NCBI GenBank assembly: GCA_049999805.1
Contig: JBNGIO010006282.1
Span: forward strand, 69,202 to 96,920
Direction: 5' to 3'
DNA: 27,719 nucleotides
From: Folioceros fuciformis
Taxonomy: Eukaryota > Anthocerotophyta > Anthocerotopsida > Anthocerotales
Numbering within the stretch: the stretch's first letter is position 1; each line of letters begins with the position of its first letter. Below the pieces are notes generated by a model. It searched no databases. It saw only the letters and a list, made by a program, of their open reading frames with translations, and had not been told where the DNA came from. This document shows, piece after piece, positions 9,457 to 21,200 of the stretch. Both the position numbers and the translations under genes were made by a program.

Positions 9457-10560
9457 GAATGCAGAGCTACCTGCTTAACAACCATGCTCACCTGAACTCA
9501 AAAAGTACACATGGTCAGTGATGTAGATGTACAGTATGGCCCTATCTCCAAATGAATATGTCTACAAGTTGAGGGATTGCAGACTCAAACCTTACAATGG
9601 TGAGGAACCCGTCCATGCGAATGCTAAAGAAATGGGCGACACACTCAAACATACACTCCCCAAGGCAGCCTAGCGTCACCCTCCTGTCTAGGCTGTGCAC
9701 AACATAATGGAAACCCACCTACCAACTTACAAGGACTTGGAAAAATAAGTGTTGCTACAACTGCAGCGTTATGCGAGCTACTTGCTTGCTAAGGGGGAAG
9801 TTCGTGTCCTGTAGCATGGAATGTGAGTTGAGAATGCAGCAATTGCATGGGCTTCTTGCAGACTTAGGAGGAAAACCAACATGGTTGTCTGTGCACTATG
9901 GCATGCCCATTAGCTTCAAAATATGGGATTGTATACTATACGATGGTATCCATATTGGTATTCCATACATTCCTCCTATCTTAGGAGAAAATAATGAGGT
10001 CTTAGCATCGATGTCCTATGTCTCATAGTACGGGAATGTTGGAATATGCAATGGATTTTGTAGATATTTTGTAAGATTGTGATGTCATAGATGAAAAAAA
10101 AACCCACACCAGCTTTGTTTGTCCGGTGTGGTATTCCATACATAAGTCATTCTTTTTGTTTTCCTCCGCGTGGTTGGTGCAGATACCAAAGCTCACAAAA
10201 CAAAGGAAAAGGCGCCGAGCTAGGGCCGCACTGGGTCAGCCCCTACATACATACTTAGCCCATTTACCAAAAACTAGGATACAGGGAAATTGGATAATAA
10301 TAGCGACGCGAAAGTTCTCAACGACGACGCCAGACGCGCTTCGACGGCGGCGTTCCTTCCAGCCTATCACAGAAACGTAGACTTACAGCAGAAGTCGGAG
10401 ACTTAGTCGGACCTAAGCACTGTAAGGTACGCGGGCGTGTGAAGGCGGCTCTTGAACGGGATCCCGGTACGCTACTTCAGCATCTCACGTTCAACAAACT
10501 TGAGGCGGGCAGACCAACCAGCATAGCTGTGCTCGCTGCTGCGCCTACGCTGTTTTCGCA
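9457..10560. other. Intergenic region upstream of the C2-domain gene
   Basis: No known gene is seen. An 85-codon plus-strand frame at 9771-10028 has no family resemblance. A short hairpin CCACACC...GGTGTGG lies at about 10104-10130. The GC-richer stretch from about 10190 to 10560 is likely to hold the promoter and 5' UTR of the C2-domain gene. This is inferred from position and base composition only. Confidence 0.4.
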
Positions 10561-11952
10561 ATGTCCACTTCTGGGATTCAGGGCCAGGTGCTCGAGCTCA
10601 CAGGTACGTATTAGGTTGTGCCGGATCAACCATCTGTTTGCGCTGCTCGTGTCTTCGTGTGGCTCAGGGTTCAGCTTTGGTGAGCGCTGGAAGAAGGAGA
10701 AAGTGGATGAGGAAGCAAGGATGTGAAGGAGTGTTGCCGTGTTGTGGCAGTGGTGGGAGCGAGAAACCTCAGGGATAAAGAGTGGATATCCCGGCAAGAT
10801 CCCTACGTGATCGTGGAGTATGGCCAGAACAGGTTTCGGACGAAAACGGATACAGGTCTGATGGCCTGCTGTTGTTTCGGTGCTGTGTCGCGTTTTTGAA
10901 GACATGGAAGGGTTTAAGGGAGCTGTGGTTTGGTCTTGAAATCAGATGGGGGAAAGAACCCATCGTTCAATGATAAGTTCACCCTGCCGCTGATTGAGGG
11001 GCTCCGGGAGGTGCAAGTGCAAGTGTGGAACAGCAACATGACCTTCGACGACTTTATTGGTTCTGGCAAGTAAGAGTTGGTGGATGAAAGGTTGTGTTTT
11101 TGTTTATTTGTTTTGGCGTGGGGATGAAGTGGTGGTCAGTGTGTTCAATTTGTATCTTTTCGTGCAGAATATTGCTTGAGAGGGCGTTGTCAACGGGATA
11201 TGACGACAGCGGTTGGAGTCTGTTGTCCAAGACAGGGAAGTGAGTGTGAAGGTTTGGAGCTTCGAGTGTCCTGGCTTGTGATGTGTCGTGTCTGATTCGG
11301 GGTTTAATTTTGGGTTATGGTAGGCATGCGGGGGAGCTCATGACGATCTTGCACTTTTCAAATGCTGGAAAGGTTTGTTTTGTTGTGTGTTGTTCGCTCG
11401 CTTGGTTACTTAAGGTTTGTTGGTTTCTTACTCGCTGAAAGTTCGTGTAGTAAACCGTGCTTTCTTCTTATTGGCTACAGGGAGGGCAGAAAGTGAAGTC
11501 GGATGCGGCACACGCCCCAGCAGCTCCATACCCCTATGGGCATCCTCCTGCGCCGTATCCCGCATATGCACCTCCGCAGGCACCATATGCTGGATATGCC
11601 CCGCCTCCGTATGCTGCTCCTTCTGGCTATCCGGCTCCGAGCCCATATGGTCCACCCCCAGTCCCGTATGCTGCAGCACCACCGCCGCACATCCATCCCC
11701 CTGGGCATGGTCCTTCTGCCTATCCCTCAGGATACCCACAGGCACCAGGGTCGGGAGCTCCATACTACGGTGCACCACCTCCAAGTGGTGGCTACCCACC
11801 AGCATATCCAGGTGAGCTGCTTTTGTGTGCCGGATCGAAACCTAGTGATTTCTGTTGTTAAATGTTACTTTCGGTAGTGAGAGGGAGTGGAGAGCTGCGT
11901 GTGAACCTGAAACTGTGCTTTGGGGCTGGCAGGCTACCCACCTCAATGGTAG
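10561..11952 (+). CDS. C2-domain protein with Pro/Gly/Tyr/Ala-rich C-terminal tail
   Basis: Seven exons join in frame: 10561-10603, 10751-10855, 10946-11069, 11168-11239, 11324-11372, 11481-11811 and 11933-11952 (247 codons plus stop). Residues 1 to about 125 form a C2 domain: 'MSTSGIQGQVLELT', then 'VVGARNLRDKEWISRQDPYV', 'YGQNRFRTKT', 'GGKNPSFNDKFTLPL', 'VQVWNSNMTFDDFIGSGK' and 'GELMTILHF'. The Asp-Pro-Tyr and Asn-Pro-x-Phe-Asn motifs are typical of C2 loops. The family binds phospholipids, usually with calcium; here the second-loop acidic set looks only partly kept. The tail (exon 6) is a run of PYxAPP/GYPAP-like units, as in plant elicitor-responsive or glycine-rich C2 proteins. Introns are 75-147 bp with GT-AG ends (GTACGT, GTGAGT, GTAAGA). 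The last exon is uncertain: TAG at 11950-11952 closes the frame, but a donor-like GTAGAG overlaps it. The likely role is a membrane-associated stress or signalling protein. Confidence 0.88.
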
Positions 11953-13318
11953 AGGTCTGTGTGGAATTCCGCAGGACAATGTAGGTAAGGTCGAACGCTC
12001 CTTAGTAGGCAAGAGGTCTTGTTCTCTCACGTGGAACTGCTCGCTCCACTATTTCCCTAATTGCATGAATAGAAAGCTTTGCATGTCATACCGACCGTTG
12101 AAGGAACTGAGATTGTGTTGGGTTGCAGATGTCCTGGTTAGTGATACCGTATTCTTTATATCGGGGATGCAGCAGGACAAGGAACTCCAGGTCCGAAGTT
12201 GGAGCGTTATCCGATTCCATGTGTAATCCATTGTATTGAAATTATGATTGCGAAGATCAAGCCTTAGGCGATATTACAGTTGTCTTGCATGTTCATCTCC
12301 TCAAGCTCGCTTGCAAAGGGAAGAAGGCAGAAGTTCAAAATGAAGAGAGCCTTGATACTACGAATTGCAGGCCGATCGCTGTGAATCCACTGTAACACTA
12401 TGTTGAACGATACCTATATGATGTACAGTGCCAAGTCGGTTGGCTAGTTCATTGCCAGCAGTATGCGTGTTGGCAGAGCATCGATGTGGAATGTTATCCT
12501 TCTAAAAGACAATTGTCTGAATGAGACCACGGGAAGGCTGGCTCTTCTCGATATCTCGCGCAAAGTGTGCTGACTAACTCTCAGTCCTGACACCTCTCCT
12601 CTGAAGTACATATTTCGTGATGAGTGGGATCCAGCTCTACAATGAAGTAGAGAAAAAATAATGGAAAACAAAATATCCCCTGAGTGAAGCTTAATTGTGA
12701 AATTTTAATACTTTCGACCAAAAGAATTATAGAGCATCGTCAAAACGGTCGAGCGGTTATGGTGTCAAGCAGCTATAGCCGCTTTCTCGGCCAAAGCTTG
12801 TTAAATTCCCTGCGCACACTCGTCTGCTGTAAGAAAGCTAGATTAACTGCTTGGATCTGGCAAGTTCTAGGAAATTGACAGCAAGCGCGGCACAAACAGT
12901 GTCAAATCTAGCAGATGCAGTTCCAGCCCGAGCTTCATACTATCTCCAACCCACACCACCAATACCTTACACCATGAACACACAGGCTTAGAACAAGAGC
13001 TTTGCAGTTCTTGGTGGCCATGAGAATCGAGAGTTCGCATGTATTGCCGGGTCCGGAAGCCCCTGTTCTACTCTAGGTGCTCACACTTCATGGCTTCAAA
13101 TTTGCCACAGTATCAACAACAGGGTTCCGTGACAGGCTTGAGTTATCCGCTTATTTGCAGAGATCTGTACAATTCCAGCTCTGTCGAGGAAAAGGACGGA
13201 GCAACCATGGTAGTGTCAGCGAGCGGTACTAAGGGGAATATTTGTCACATGTCGCAATTAAATAATGTGAGACCTATGTACAGGGATAATGTAATGTACA
13301 ATGCCTTGCAATTTGGCT
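11953..13318. other. Convergent 3' region between the C2 gene and the acyltransferase gene
   Basis: Both neighbouring genes end towards this interval, so it should contain two 3' UTRs. A strong donor-like GTAAGG lies near 11985, and the segment from about 12170 reads AAGQGTPGPKLE in one frame, which could be a further tail exon of the C2 gene; I could not connect it without a stop. The 100-codon frame at 13039-13341 is unrecognised. No RNA gene or transposon is seen. Confidence 0.45.
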
Positions 13319-15937
13319 TCACGAGTGTACTCCTTCCTTAAAAGGACTGGCCTCCTCCCCTAGCTGTTGAAGTGCCAGACCAACCTGCAGGGAACCGATA
13401 GGGCTGAGAGTCAGCAGAGGGCTACAATGGGCTGGAGCTATAAGATAAAGCTGGCTTGCGTCAAAATCACTAATGATGTAAGAAGAGACCCGAGACTCAC
13501 TTGTCTTGTTTCCCTAGTGAGAAAGTCTGAAATTGCAGAACGAAAGTCTGCGTCTGTGATGAAGTGGGAGCTGTAGGTCGCAGTAGGCAGGTACCCACGT
13601 TGTATTTTGTGCTCACCTTGTGCTCCAGCTTCAACGCTTTTAAGTCCCCACTCGATGGCTGCATCTATTGCCTAGAGAAAGACGTGAGGGGACGCCGTGT
13701 CGCTCAGAGGCACTTCGTCAAGAGTATAGCTACAAGGCAGAAATCGGAAGGTAATTGGGCAAGTAATACATACCTGGTAGTAGCAGGTCTCAAAGTGAAG
13801 GTTGGGGTAGTGGACGTACGGACTGCAGCCCCAGTTGCGTCCATAAAGTGTCTCTCCACCAACAAGGTTGAGAGCCCCGGCAACAAGCTGCCCTCCTTCT
13901 TCTGCTACTACAAGAAGTACACGATCTCCCAGACGAGAACCCAAGAGATGGAAAAAATCCCGTGTAAGATACGCCTGTCCCCACCTGGCGCAGTTCCATG
14001 TATGTGAGACCTTCACTGATAACAGCAAGGATTCTGAAAGGGAGACGCGTGTGCTTACTTATTGTCAGTTGTGTTCCGATAGAATTTGTAAAAGGCATCC
14101 CAGTGGTATGGCTGGAAAGGAGGACATACGTCAGACTCTGCAGTTTATGGTGGTCTGTACGAACATCCATGAGCAAATGGAGTCGCATTTGTTACTCAGG
14201 TTGACTGACCTTGATATCGTCTCCCCGCAGTCTTTTCAGGGTGAGGTTTTGAGCTAAAATCTGTCACAATGCCAAAACCACTCGACAGGTCCACGGAGTT
14301 CTCCTTGGTCCCATCAAGCAGTATCAATGACAGTAGAAACAGGCCAGTCCTACCTTCTTCCGTTCTTGACGTATGGCCTTCCTCTTACTTTGTTTAAGGT
14401 CCATCAGAAAATCGTCAAAGCTGCACACGAAAAGGAAGGCCAGACAAGTACGTAAGGAGAATGATCACCTACTGAATTGCTTTACTACCGCAAATCAGGG
14501 CCAGAAGGAGCTACCTCTTGTAGTTCCGGTTCTTCCAGTGATACTGCATGCCAATGCGCTTCAGGAACCCATGCTGACCCATCTTCTCCCAATCATGTTT
14601 GGTTGGGAACGTCACATGCAACGAAGACACGCCAAACTGGCCAGCGTACAGCTGTTAATCGTGGCTGCATTGCTAGTCCTGCGTCTGACCAGAAAAATAC
14701 ACCTGCGGAAAGAGAGGGCAAAACCCGTTGTCCATAGTCTTACTTGCTCAGCTAGCTGTTGCATGGCTTTGCACAGACCACCAAAAACCAGGTCCCTGTT
14801 GGCCACACTGCGAATCAAGATCCGGGGTCCCGTGGCTGGTGTGAAAGGCACACAAGACTGCAACTTTGGATAATATCTTCCCCCGTATCGAAGGTAGGCA
14901 TTTGCCCACGAATGGTCAAAGACATACTCACCATACGAATGGCTGAAACAACAGAACATAATACATGCTTAAGGTTCCAATAACCATGCTAAACAGGCCC
15001 AGCACTTTCACAATTGCTTAACAATCCCTAACGAGAACACTGTCAGCTGATTAAACAGAGGCACCTTTTCAAGTACATAGGTACAACTCCCAGTACATTT
15101 CCCTCATCATCACGTGCAACCAGATGTTGGGGAAGCCACCCTTCCTCCTGTGTATCATGAGAGTGATTTTTAGAACAATCACAATCATCCAAACCGTGAA
15201 AAACTCGATGTGCTCATACTCTTCCTTTTTCAATTTCAGTCCCGTATCAAGTAAGGAGATACCTGCGAAACACTTTTGCTCTCCTCCAGGCTCAGCAAGA
15301 AGGCATGTAATATAAAGGGATTGGCTGCCTCTTCGCCTGTTGCACCCAATGCGCATGCGTCCCACTCCTTCTCCGATATCAAGGCTATGGAAGACACTAC
15401 CGACACCGTTATAGTAGAAATCGCTTGAGCCACATCCGTTATCTGCTCTCGGGAGCCCTGCATAACATGCGAGGTCTTTTCAATGCCATCCCGCTTGGTG
15501 ACTGCAAGTCCACAACCAAATACTGATGTACAAAATACTAATGCAGTGGCAAAAGACGTAATCCGCTGGAGAACACCAGTACATCTGTACTCGATTGCGT
15601 AATCTGCTCGGAGCGTATAATAAAATCCCGCTGAGGAGGTGCGCTCAACTGCTTGCTTCTGTTCCCACCCCAGAACAAAGCACGGATCCTGATTGCGTTC
15701 TTCCTTTTCCTCAGTCTCGTCGAATTGCCCTGAAACCCAATATCAGAACTCAATCTCTCGACTCCAGCCGCACCTCAGCTTAGCCCACAAGGAATGAATG
15801 CTCACACTCTGGTCGAGCCGGAGGAGTCCTGCAGAGGACGGGCATGGAGGGCTACAGCAGGACTGCCACGAAATAACTGTGGGTGCAGAGTTGGAGAGGA
15901 GCTGAAGACCGCCCGCCATGGCTAGCTCCTCTGCCAC
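13319..15937 (-). CDS. FemAB-like N-acyltransferase of the COG3146 / DUF482 family (12 exons)
   Basis: Exons on the minus strand are 15937-15806, 15729-15583, 15457-15263, 15147-15065, 14942-14744, 14636-14515, 14420-14354, 14260-14210, 14111-14059, 13984-13774, 13671-13501 and 13384-13319 (about 498 codons). All junctions keep phase. The family signature runs the full length: 'NPFILHAFLLSLEES', 'GWLPQHLVARD', 'YGEYVFDHSWANAY', 'GRYYPKLQSCVPFTP', 'FLKRIGMQYHW', 'FDDFLMDLKQSKRKAIRQE', 'YHWDAFYKFYRNTTD', 'AGALNLVGGETLYGRNWG', 'LHFETCYYQ', 'VEAGAQGEHKIQRGYLP' and 'YSSHFI'. Members have a double GNAT-like fold. In bacteria they are annotated as peptidoglycan biosynthesis/recognition proteins, but the substrate is not established. 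The first two exons are rich in Ser, Leu and Arg with few acidic residues and could be a plastid or mitochondrial transit peptide; the start (15937 or 15919) and the end of exon 2 (15583 or 15577) are the least certain parts. Confidence 0.9.
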
Positions 15938-16273
15938 AGGGCGACGTCACCGAAAGCCTGCTGTTGGCCGATGCTTCGCCATGCCGGATCAATGCACTCC
16001 AGAGGCTCTCTGTCGGTAACAGACGGTCCTGGTCAGGGAATCGACGGGACCGGAAAGGCAAATGACCGTCTTTATTGAATTGGTGGCTGGGAATACACAC
16101 ACACAGATGCCTGAAAAAGCCCTAGATTATATTGAAGTACTCCTGTGTGACGATCCAACACGCTTGTGTGAAGGATCAGTGAGCAGAACACTGGTATGGT
16201 GACATAAGAATGCAGCAGCTGCTGAAAGTCTGACACTAAAAATTCGTTCAGACCACAGCCTCCGTAATAGTCC
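15938..16273. other. Spacer between lysozyme gene stop and acyltransferase gene start
   Basis: About 336 bp separate two genes on the same strand. The interval must hold the 3' UTR of the upstream lysozyme gene and the promoter of the acyltransferase gene. A minus-strand frame continuing from the last lysozyme exon in another register (16308-16072) could be an alternative 3' end, but it shows no domain. Confidence 0.5.
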
Positions 16274-17897
16274 TCAAAAGGGTTGTGAATCATCAACTTG
16301 CCCCGCAAGGACTGATGGAGGGGATAGCTGGGAAGGCTCTAGGAGTGGCACCACAAAGGGGATGTGGGTATTGAAGAGTGTGATCACACCACCCTGGAGA
16401 GCATTACTGTGCAGCTCGGGTATTCCTTTGTAGTAACCTTGTCTTCTCATCGCACTGTGTACCTTTCGCCTAGGGTGAAATAAAGAACACGAGAGGTTGT
16501 TAGCTGCCGAAGAGGCAAATCAGGCAACTGCAAGATACGGGGAATGAAACCCCAGTGACACCGCTTACCAGTAACGACTCGTGGAAAGATGGTGCCAAAA
16601 TTGAGGACCTCCATTGTGAGTGCGCGCAAGAGTCTCGGAATCTCCATACTCAAGGGCCCATGGACACCAGCGTAACCAGTAATTGATCACGGTGCGTTCT
16701 GCATACTCCACCTCCTCGCAATCAGCGTAATTGGCCAGGTGACTGGCTTGCCACCAAGCATCCGTGTGATAAGGAGTGCTGAGGACCAACAGAGGGGCCG
16801 CTATGCTTAGGATCGGTGAAGGCGGACAACCGTGATCAGTGCAAACGAAATCCGTGCGACCAAACCAGATAGCCCCGCCTTGGATCAAGGAGATCTTCAC
16901 CTTATCTGCAAAGGACCGATGCTGAGACCTCCGTCTCCAACAGGAGCCGGCATGATGAAGCTTGTCTCCACATGCCTCAAAGCGTTGAGTAAGATCCTGT
17001 ACCGCTCCCGATAGTCATCTATGTCACTCGCCTCTGTCGGCCAAAGAAGACAGAGACAAGACATCAAGCACTGCAAAAGATCATCTTCCGAATTCCACAG
17101 CCAGAGATCCGCAGCAAGACGGTGATCCTTCACGAAGCCACACCTTTTGGAGAAGGAAAGACGTCAAAGAACTTGGCGTTGGCGACAGCAGCTAATCCCT
17201 TTATTTTGGCCCTGACCGACTTGAAATTCCAGCCCGGCCAGCGCCTCGGCACTTCCACCGCCTCTTCCGGAATAAACAGAAGATCGCCGGGGTAAAGCAC
17301 GTCCGGAATGCTGCCGTTCGTCTCCTGCAGCTCCTCCAGCGTGAGGCCGAAACGCTCCGAGATCTCCCATGCCGAGTCCCCGGGCTCCACAACAACAGCC
17401 TTGGTCTGCCTGCGACGCGTGGGAGCTGAGGCTGGATCCGCGCCGCGGGTAGGCCCCAGGGAGGCTGCGGGAAGTGCCACAGGCTTGGCCAGCGACAATG
17501 CGACGGATGCAGCTGCCAAACCTGGTCCGGAAGACGAAAGAGCTGAGGCGATCGAAGCGGGTGCGGCACAAGAGGAAGGCAGGCATGCAGAGGAGGAGGA
17601 GGATGGCCGGGGTGGCACCTTGAGCACTTCGCCGGTGAAGATGAGGTCTGAGTGAAGGTTGTTCTCCATCTGGAGATGGCGCCAGGGCACGCCCAGGCGC
17701 TCCGCCAACGTCCACAGCGTGTCTCCCTCCTCAACCACGACAACCCCGCTACTGGCGAAACTGTCGCCAGGCGACGCCATCGCCATAGCCTTCGCACCTA
17801 CCCTTCCTCCTCCTCTTCCTCCCCGCCAGATTGCATTATTGGTGCTCCTAAATGCTTTCACGCCAAATACGAACAAGAAAAGCCTTCTCTGCACCAC
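16274..17897 (-). CDS. LysM-LysM-lysozyme (invertebrate-type-like) fusion protein, 4 exons, 430 codons
   Basis: Exons are 17897-17144, 17033-16901, 16778-16569 and 16469-16274, and all three junctions keep frame (donors GTGTGG, GTGAAG, GTAAGC; pyrimidine-rich acceptors). Exon 1 carries two LysM modules, residues about 52-95 ('VEEGDTLWTLAERLGV') and 167-210 ('VEPGDSAWEISERFGL'), joined by an Ala/Ser/Pro linker. Exons 2-4 (residues about 252-385) form a lysozyme domain: 'LLNALRHVETSF', 'GDGGLSIGPLQIS', 'DAWWQ', 'YAERTVINYWLRWCP', 'LARTHNGGP' and 'STSRYWRKV'. GPLQI and RxHNGGP are hallmarks of i-type lysozymes (destabilase family) and bacterial relatives. Candidate catalytic residues are E274 and D285. 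Only two Cys lie in the domain, unlike disulphide-rich animal i-type enzymes. The first 37 residues are basic and lack acidic residues; a shorter start at Met40 is possible. The predicted activity is hydrolysis of peptidoglycan (possibly chitin). Exon 1 alone could also be read as a separate LysM gene ending at 17130. Confidence 0.8.
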
Positions 17898-18217
17898 TAA
17901 TGGCTGCCGCTGGTGTAAAAGTCTTCCTAGAGTTGGTACAAATTGGGTTAAAAACGAGTGCGTTCAGCTCCCAAAGCCAAAATGTCCTGGTTACTTCGGA
18001 CACGCGTTACCATTGTGACCGTGCACAACAGACAGGATGTCCAACGATGAATGTGAGCTCCATTTTACATATCAGGTAGACAGCGAGGGCACCAACTACA
18101 ACTGAATCAGCCCATCTCGTCTTTGCTATTATGAAGTGGATGAGGTGACCGAGGGCAGGGATTAATGAGGAACACTGATGGTTCCATTTTCTTCGTCGAC
18201 CCAAAACCCCATATGAA
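17898..18217. other. Spacer between SAC3 gene stop and LysM-lysozyme gene start
   Basis: About 320 bp lie between two genes on the same strand. It should contain the SAC3 3' UTR and the promoter/5' UTR of the LysM-lysozyme gene. No motif stands out. Confidence 0.5.
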
Positions 18218-21200
18218 CTAGCTTGCAGCAGTTGGGAGAGGAGGAAAATCAAGGGGTTCTCCAGAAAGTCTCACCCGCTGGCTGAACCTTGCCAAAATCT
18301 GGTCTACTTGATATTCTGCGTTGTCCACAATGGACTGAACTCGGTCATCCCGGAACAGTGGGGCTGGTGTCCATATCTCGAAAGCATCTGGGGCGCGAAT
18401 GGCAGGAGGCTCCTTAGCTTTCGCAAGTGGGCTCCTTGCTTCTCGGCTTGGTGGCACTACAGCAGTCTTGGGCCTGTTGCTGAGGGCATACTGATCAACA
18501 ATGTCATCCAACCTAGGTCTCTTGCCGAAGTACCCACCTGAGAAGGAATTCTCTGTAGCATACGGCCCACCCTGTACTGCAATGGTGGGATCCCTGGGAA
18601 ATACGTACACTATGGGGGGCGGTTCACTGCACAGTAATGATAGTCGGGAGTGAAAGATATTTCTGAAGACTTCGGGCCAGATGGGCAGCACCGATGCTCG
18701 CCCAGACTCCAACCACTTGACTTCACAACTGGTTTGCAGGATCTCTTCTACCTCTTCTTTCACCGCGATGTTAGCTTGTGCTCTACCATCGAGCTGGCAC
18801 AGGTATTTCTGCAAAACCTCAGATGTTGCAGTTTTCTGTGCACTTACGTCTTGAACCACGCCTATTGTCGCGGTTGGTGCATGATGTCTGGAACCCCCTT
18901 CCTTGGAATCCATCGCTGGAAATGGAGGCAACACACAATACTGGAGCACCTGTAGCATTGGGTAGAGAGTCGCTGGCAGATTCCATCCATGTCTTGGAAA
19001 ATTTTTGTGTTCATAGAAAGCAGACTCCACTTCGGGTGGAGGCCAATGCAAGGCAGAAGAACCGGCAGCCTTCGATATATCCATTGCTGCCTGCCACAGA
19101 GCTCGGTTAAAAGAAACAATACAGTCTTGGGGCTTGACTGCTGAGACGGACCCCAGAGACTTTGACTCAACTGCCAAGTGCTCTAGCACGAGGTCTCGAA
19201 GATGCAAGGGGCAGACATTCGGCTGCTTGGGGGACCGTTCAACCAGCCACCCAACACCTTTCTGCAAAGCCTTGTCATCTAAAAATGCATTATCAGACCT
19301 CCCCTCGCCTGCCTCGCCAATAAAGATAACTGTGGAATAAGCAACCTGACTGCTAGGGAGCTCCTGAATTTGTAGGATACTTGCTAAGGCAGATTCAGCA
19401 TTCTCCCCTACCAGTTCCTGCTTCTCCCAAAACTGTGTTCTCCATTGGCTGGATGCAATCACAAGCAGAGGCAATCGAGCCCCAGGCGTTATTGACTCAA
19501 CCACAGCCCGCAGCCGTGTCCGCTCCTCAATTATAGGAACGGTGTCCACCAACAGAAACAAGACTCCCGAGGCTCCATAAAACGACTCCTTTGAGTCAAC
19601 GCTGTCTACACCAAGTCCTACGTCTCTGACAATATAACTAAGGACCACACCATTCAGCTCCGCAACCTCCACTGCAAAGGAACTGCCTTGATATTGAAGG
19701 TCCGCGCTATTCGAGCCCTGCAAATGTGTCCGGCTCTTCAAAGAACATGCTGTGACCTTGCTCCATAACCACCTCCCCAAACGCCGCAAGTGCTTCCCGT
19801 GTAAGGCATTTTGGTTTCCCATATCCCTCAACCTGGAGCAGACGACCAGCTTCCAACATATGCACGTTGCTGCAGGGTTGTTCTTAACCAAGGTGGCAGA
19901 AGTGATGGACAGAATATCCAAACTTGCCCACATCTGTTCAAGTTTTTCCCTGCGAGTCTTGTGCACCCGATTGAAATTGAGGTCTTTCAGGTCCAGCTCG
20001 TCAAAATTGAATACGCCTTCAAAACTCTGAAACACCAAACAAACTGAATCCATAAGGTCATCAATACACCCAAACTACATTTGACTGGACTAGCACACAT
20101 TCCAAGTTGTGAACTCTGACCCTTTGCCCTCGCAAAGGCGGTCCAGCTGACAAAGACAGGAGGGCTGCCTGCGCCCTTTCTCTGCGACGCCGTTTTAGTT
20201 CCAGTGATGCTTCTGTCCTCGACTTCCATCTCTTCAACCAGAGTCGTGTCAATCCAAGATATGCTTCTTCTTTCTCTGCTGCTATCCTCAGTTTCTGCTC
20301 CTCCTCTTCCTGCCTCTTCTTCTCAGCAGCAAAGGCTTCTAGCCTCCTGCGCTCATCATCCTCAGCCTTCCTTTGACGTGCAATTTCCTCGGCTCTCCTT
20401 TGAGCAGCTACTTGTTCCCTATAGTGGGCGGCTTCACGGGCTCGTTGTCGTTCAGCTTCTTCTGCTCTAACTTCAGCCCATACACGTGCAGCTTCTAGAG
20501 CCCTTTCCTGCGCTTGCCTTTCTAATTCCCTCCGATAAATCTCCTCATCCCTTTCTCGACCAGCAACTCTAGCCAAGTTAACAGCTCGTTGTTGCTCTTG
20601 ATGATCCACTTCCCCACGGAACCTCCTAGCTCTGTCACTCCCCACTTCGATTTCAGAATCACTTTTCCTTTTCCACCGCTGAGGACTTGTTTCATGCTGC
20701 ACAACCATCTGAAACTCAGGGTGGCTTGCACTGACTACTTGCTGCTCCTCTTCATAGTCCGGCATATCTTCTTCAAGAGCTGGAGAACTTGGTGAAGGAA
20801 GAGACCAACCGCGATCATACTTCCTCTCAACAACAGAAGGCTTCGGAGGCAAAATATTGGATTGGAATCTGCCATAATTTTGCACATCTGCAACCACTCT
20901 TGTAGACCGCTTCTCCACGACCAATTGAGAACGTCGAGTGGGAAAGGGGGTCTCAGGGGTCACATGGGGGCCTTCTTTAACCAGATATTTCTTTTCATAA
21001 TCCTTGACAGCAAAGCCAACTGACTCGCTATACGCAATCAGAGTGTCTGAATTGTCCTCCTGCTCTTTAAAGACATTAATATCAAGGCCATCAAAACCAG
21101 AATAATCACATCCAAGACTGCACCAAACCATGTGCTTCCTTCAACTTAAGGTGTACCTGTATACCAAGCCAGTCCACTACTTTTGACACAGGAATGCCTT

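Noticed and set aside
10103-10130. Hairpin CCACACC...GGTGTGG as a possible terminator or RNA gene
   Set aside because: Seven-base stem with no flanking structure; bacterial-type terminators are not expected in this genome.
11417-11877. Long alternative frames on both strands over the C2 tail exon
   Set aside because: Shadows of the GC-rich Pro/Tyr-coding exon; the C2 frame is fixed by five upstream exons in phase.
16897-17133. A separate small gene starting at 17133 directly after the LysM stop (overlapping ATGA-like arrangement)
   Set aside because: The apparent start is GTG, not ATG, and this is a eukaryotic region; the upstream part is better explained as an intron with a pyrimidine-rich acceptor at 17034.
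17164-17797. 183- and 198-codon frames on the minus strand and a 115-codon plus frame over the LysM exon
   Set aside because: They lack any domain, while the LysM frame shows two clear modules and splices in phase to the next exon.
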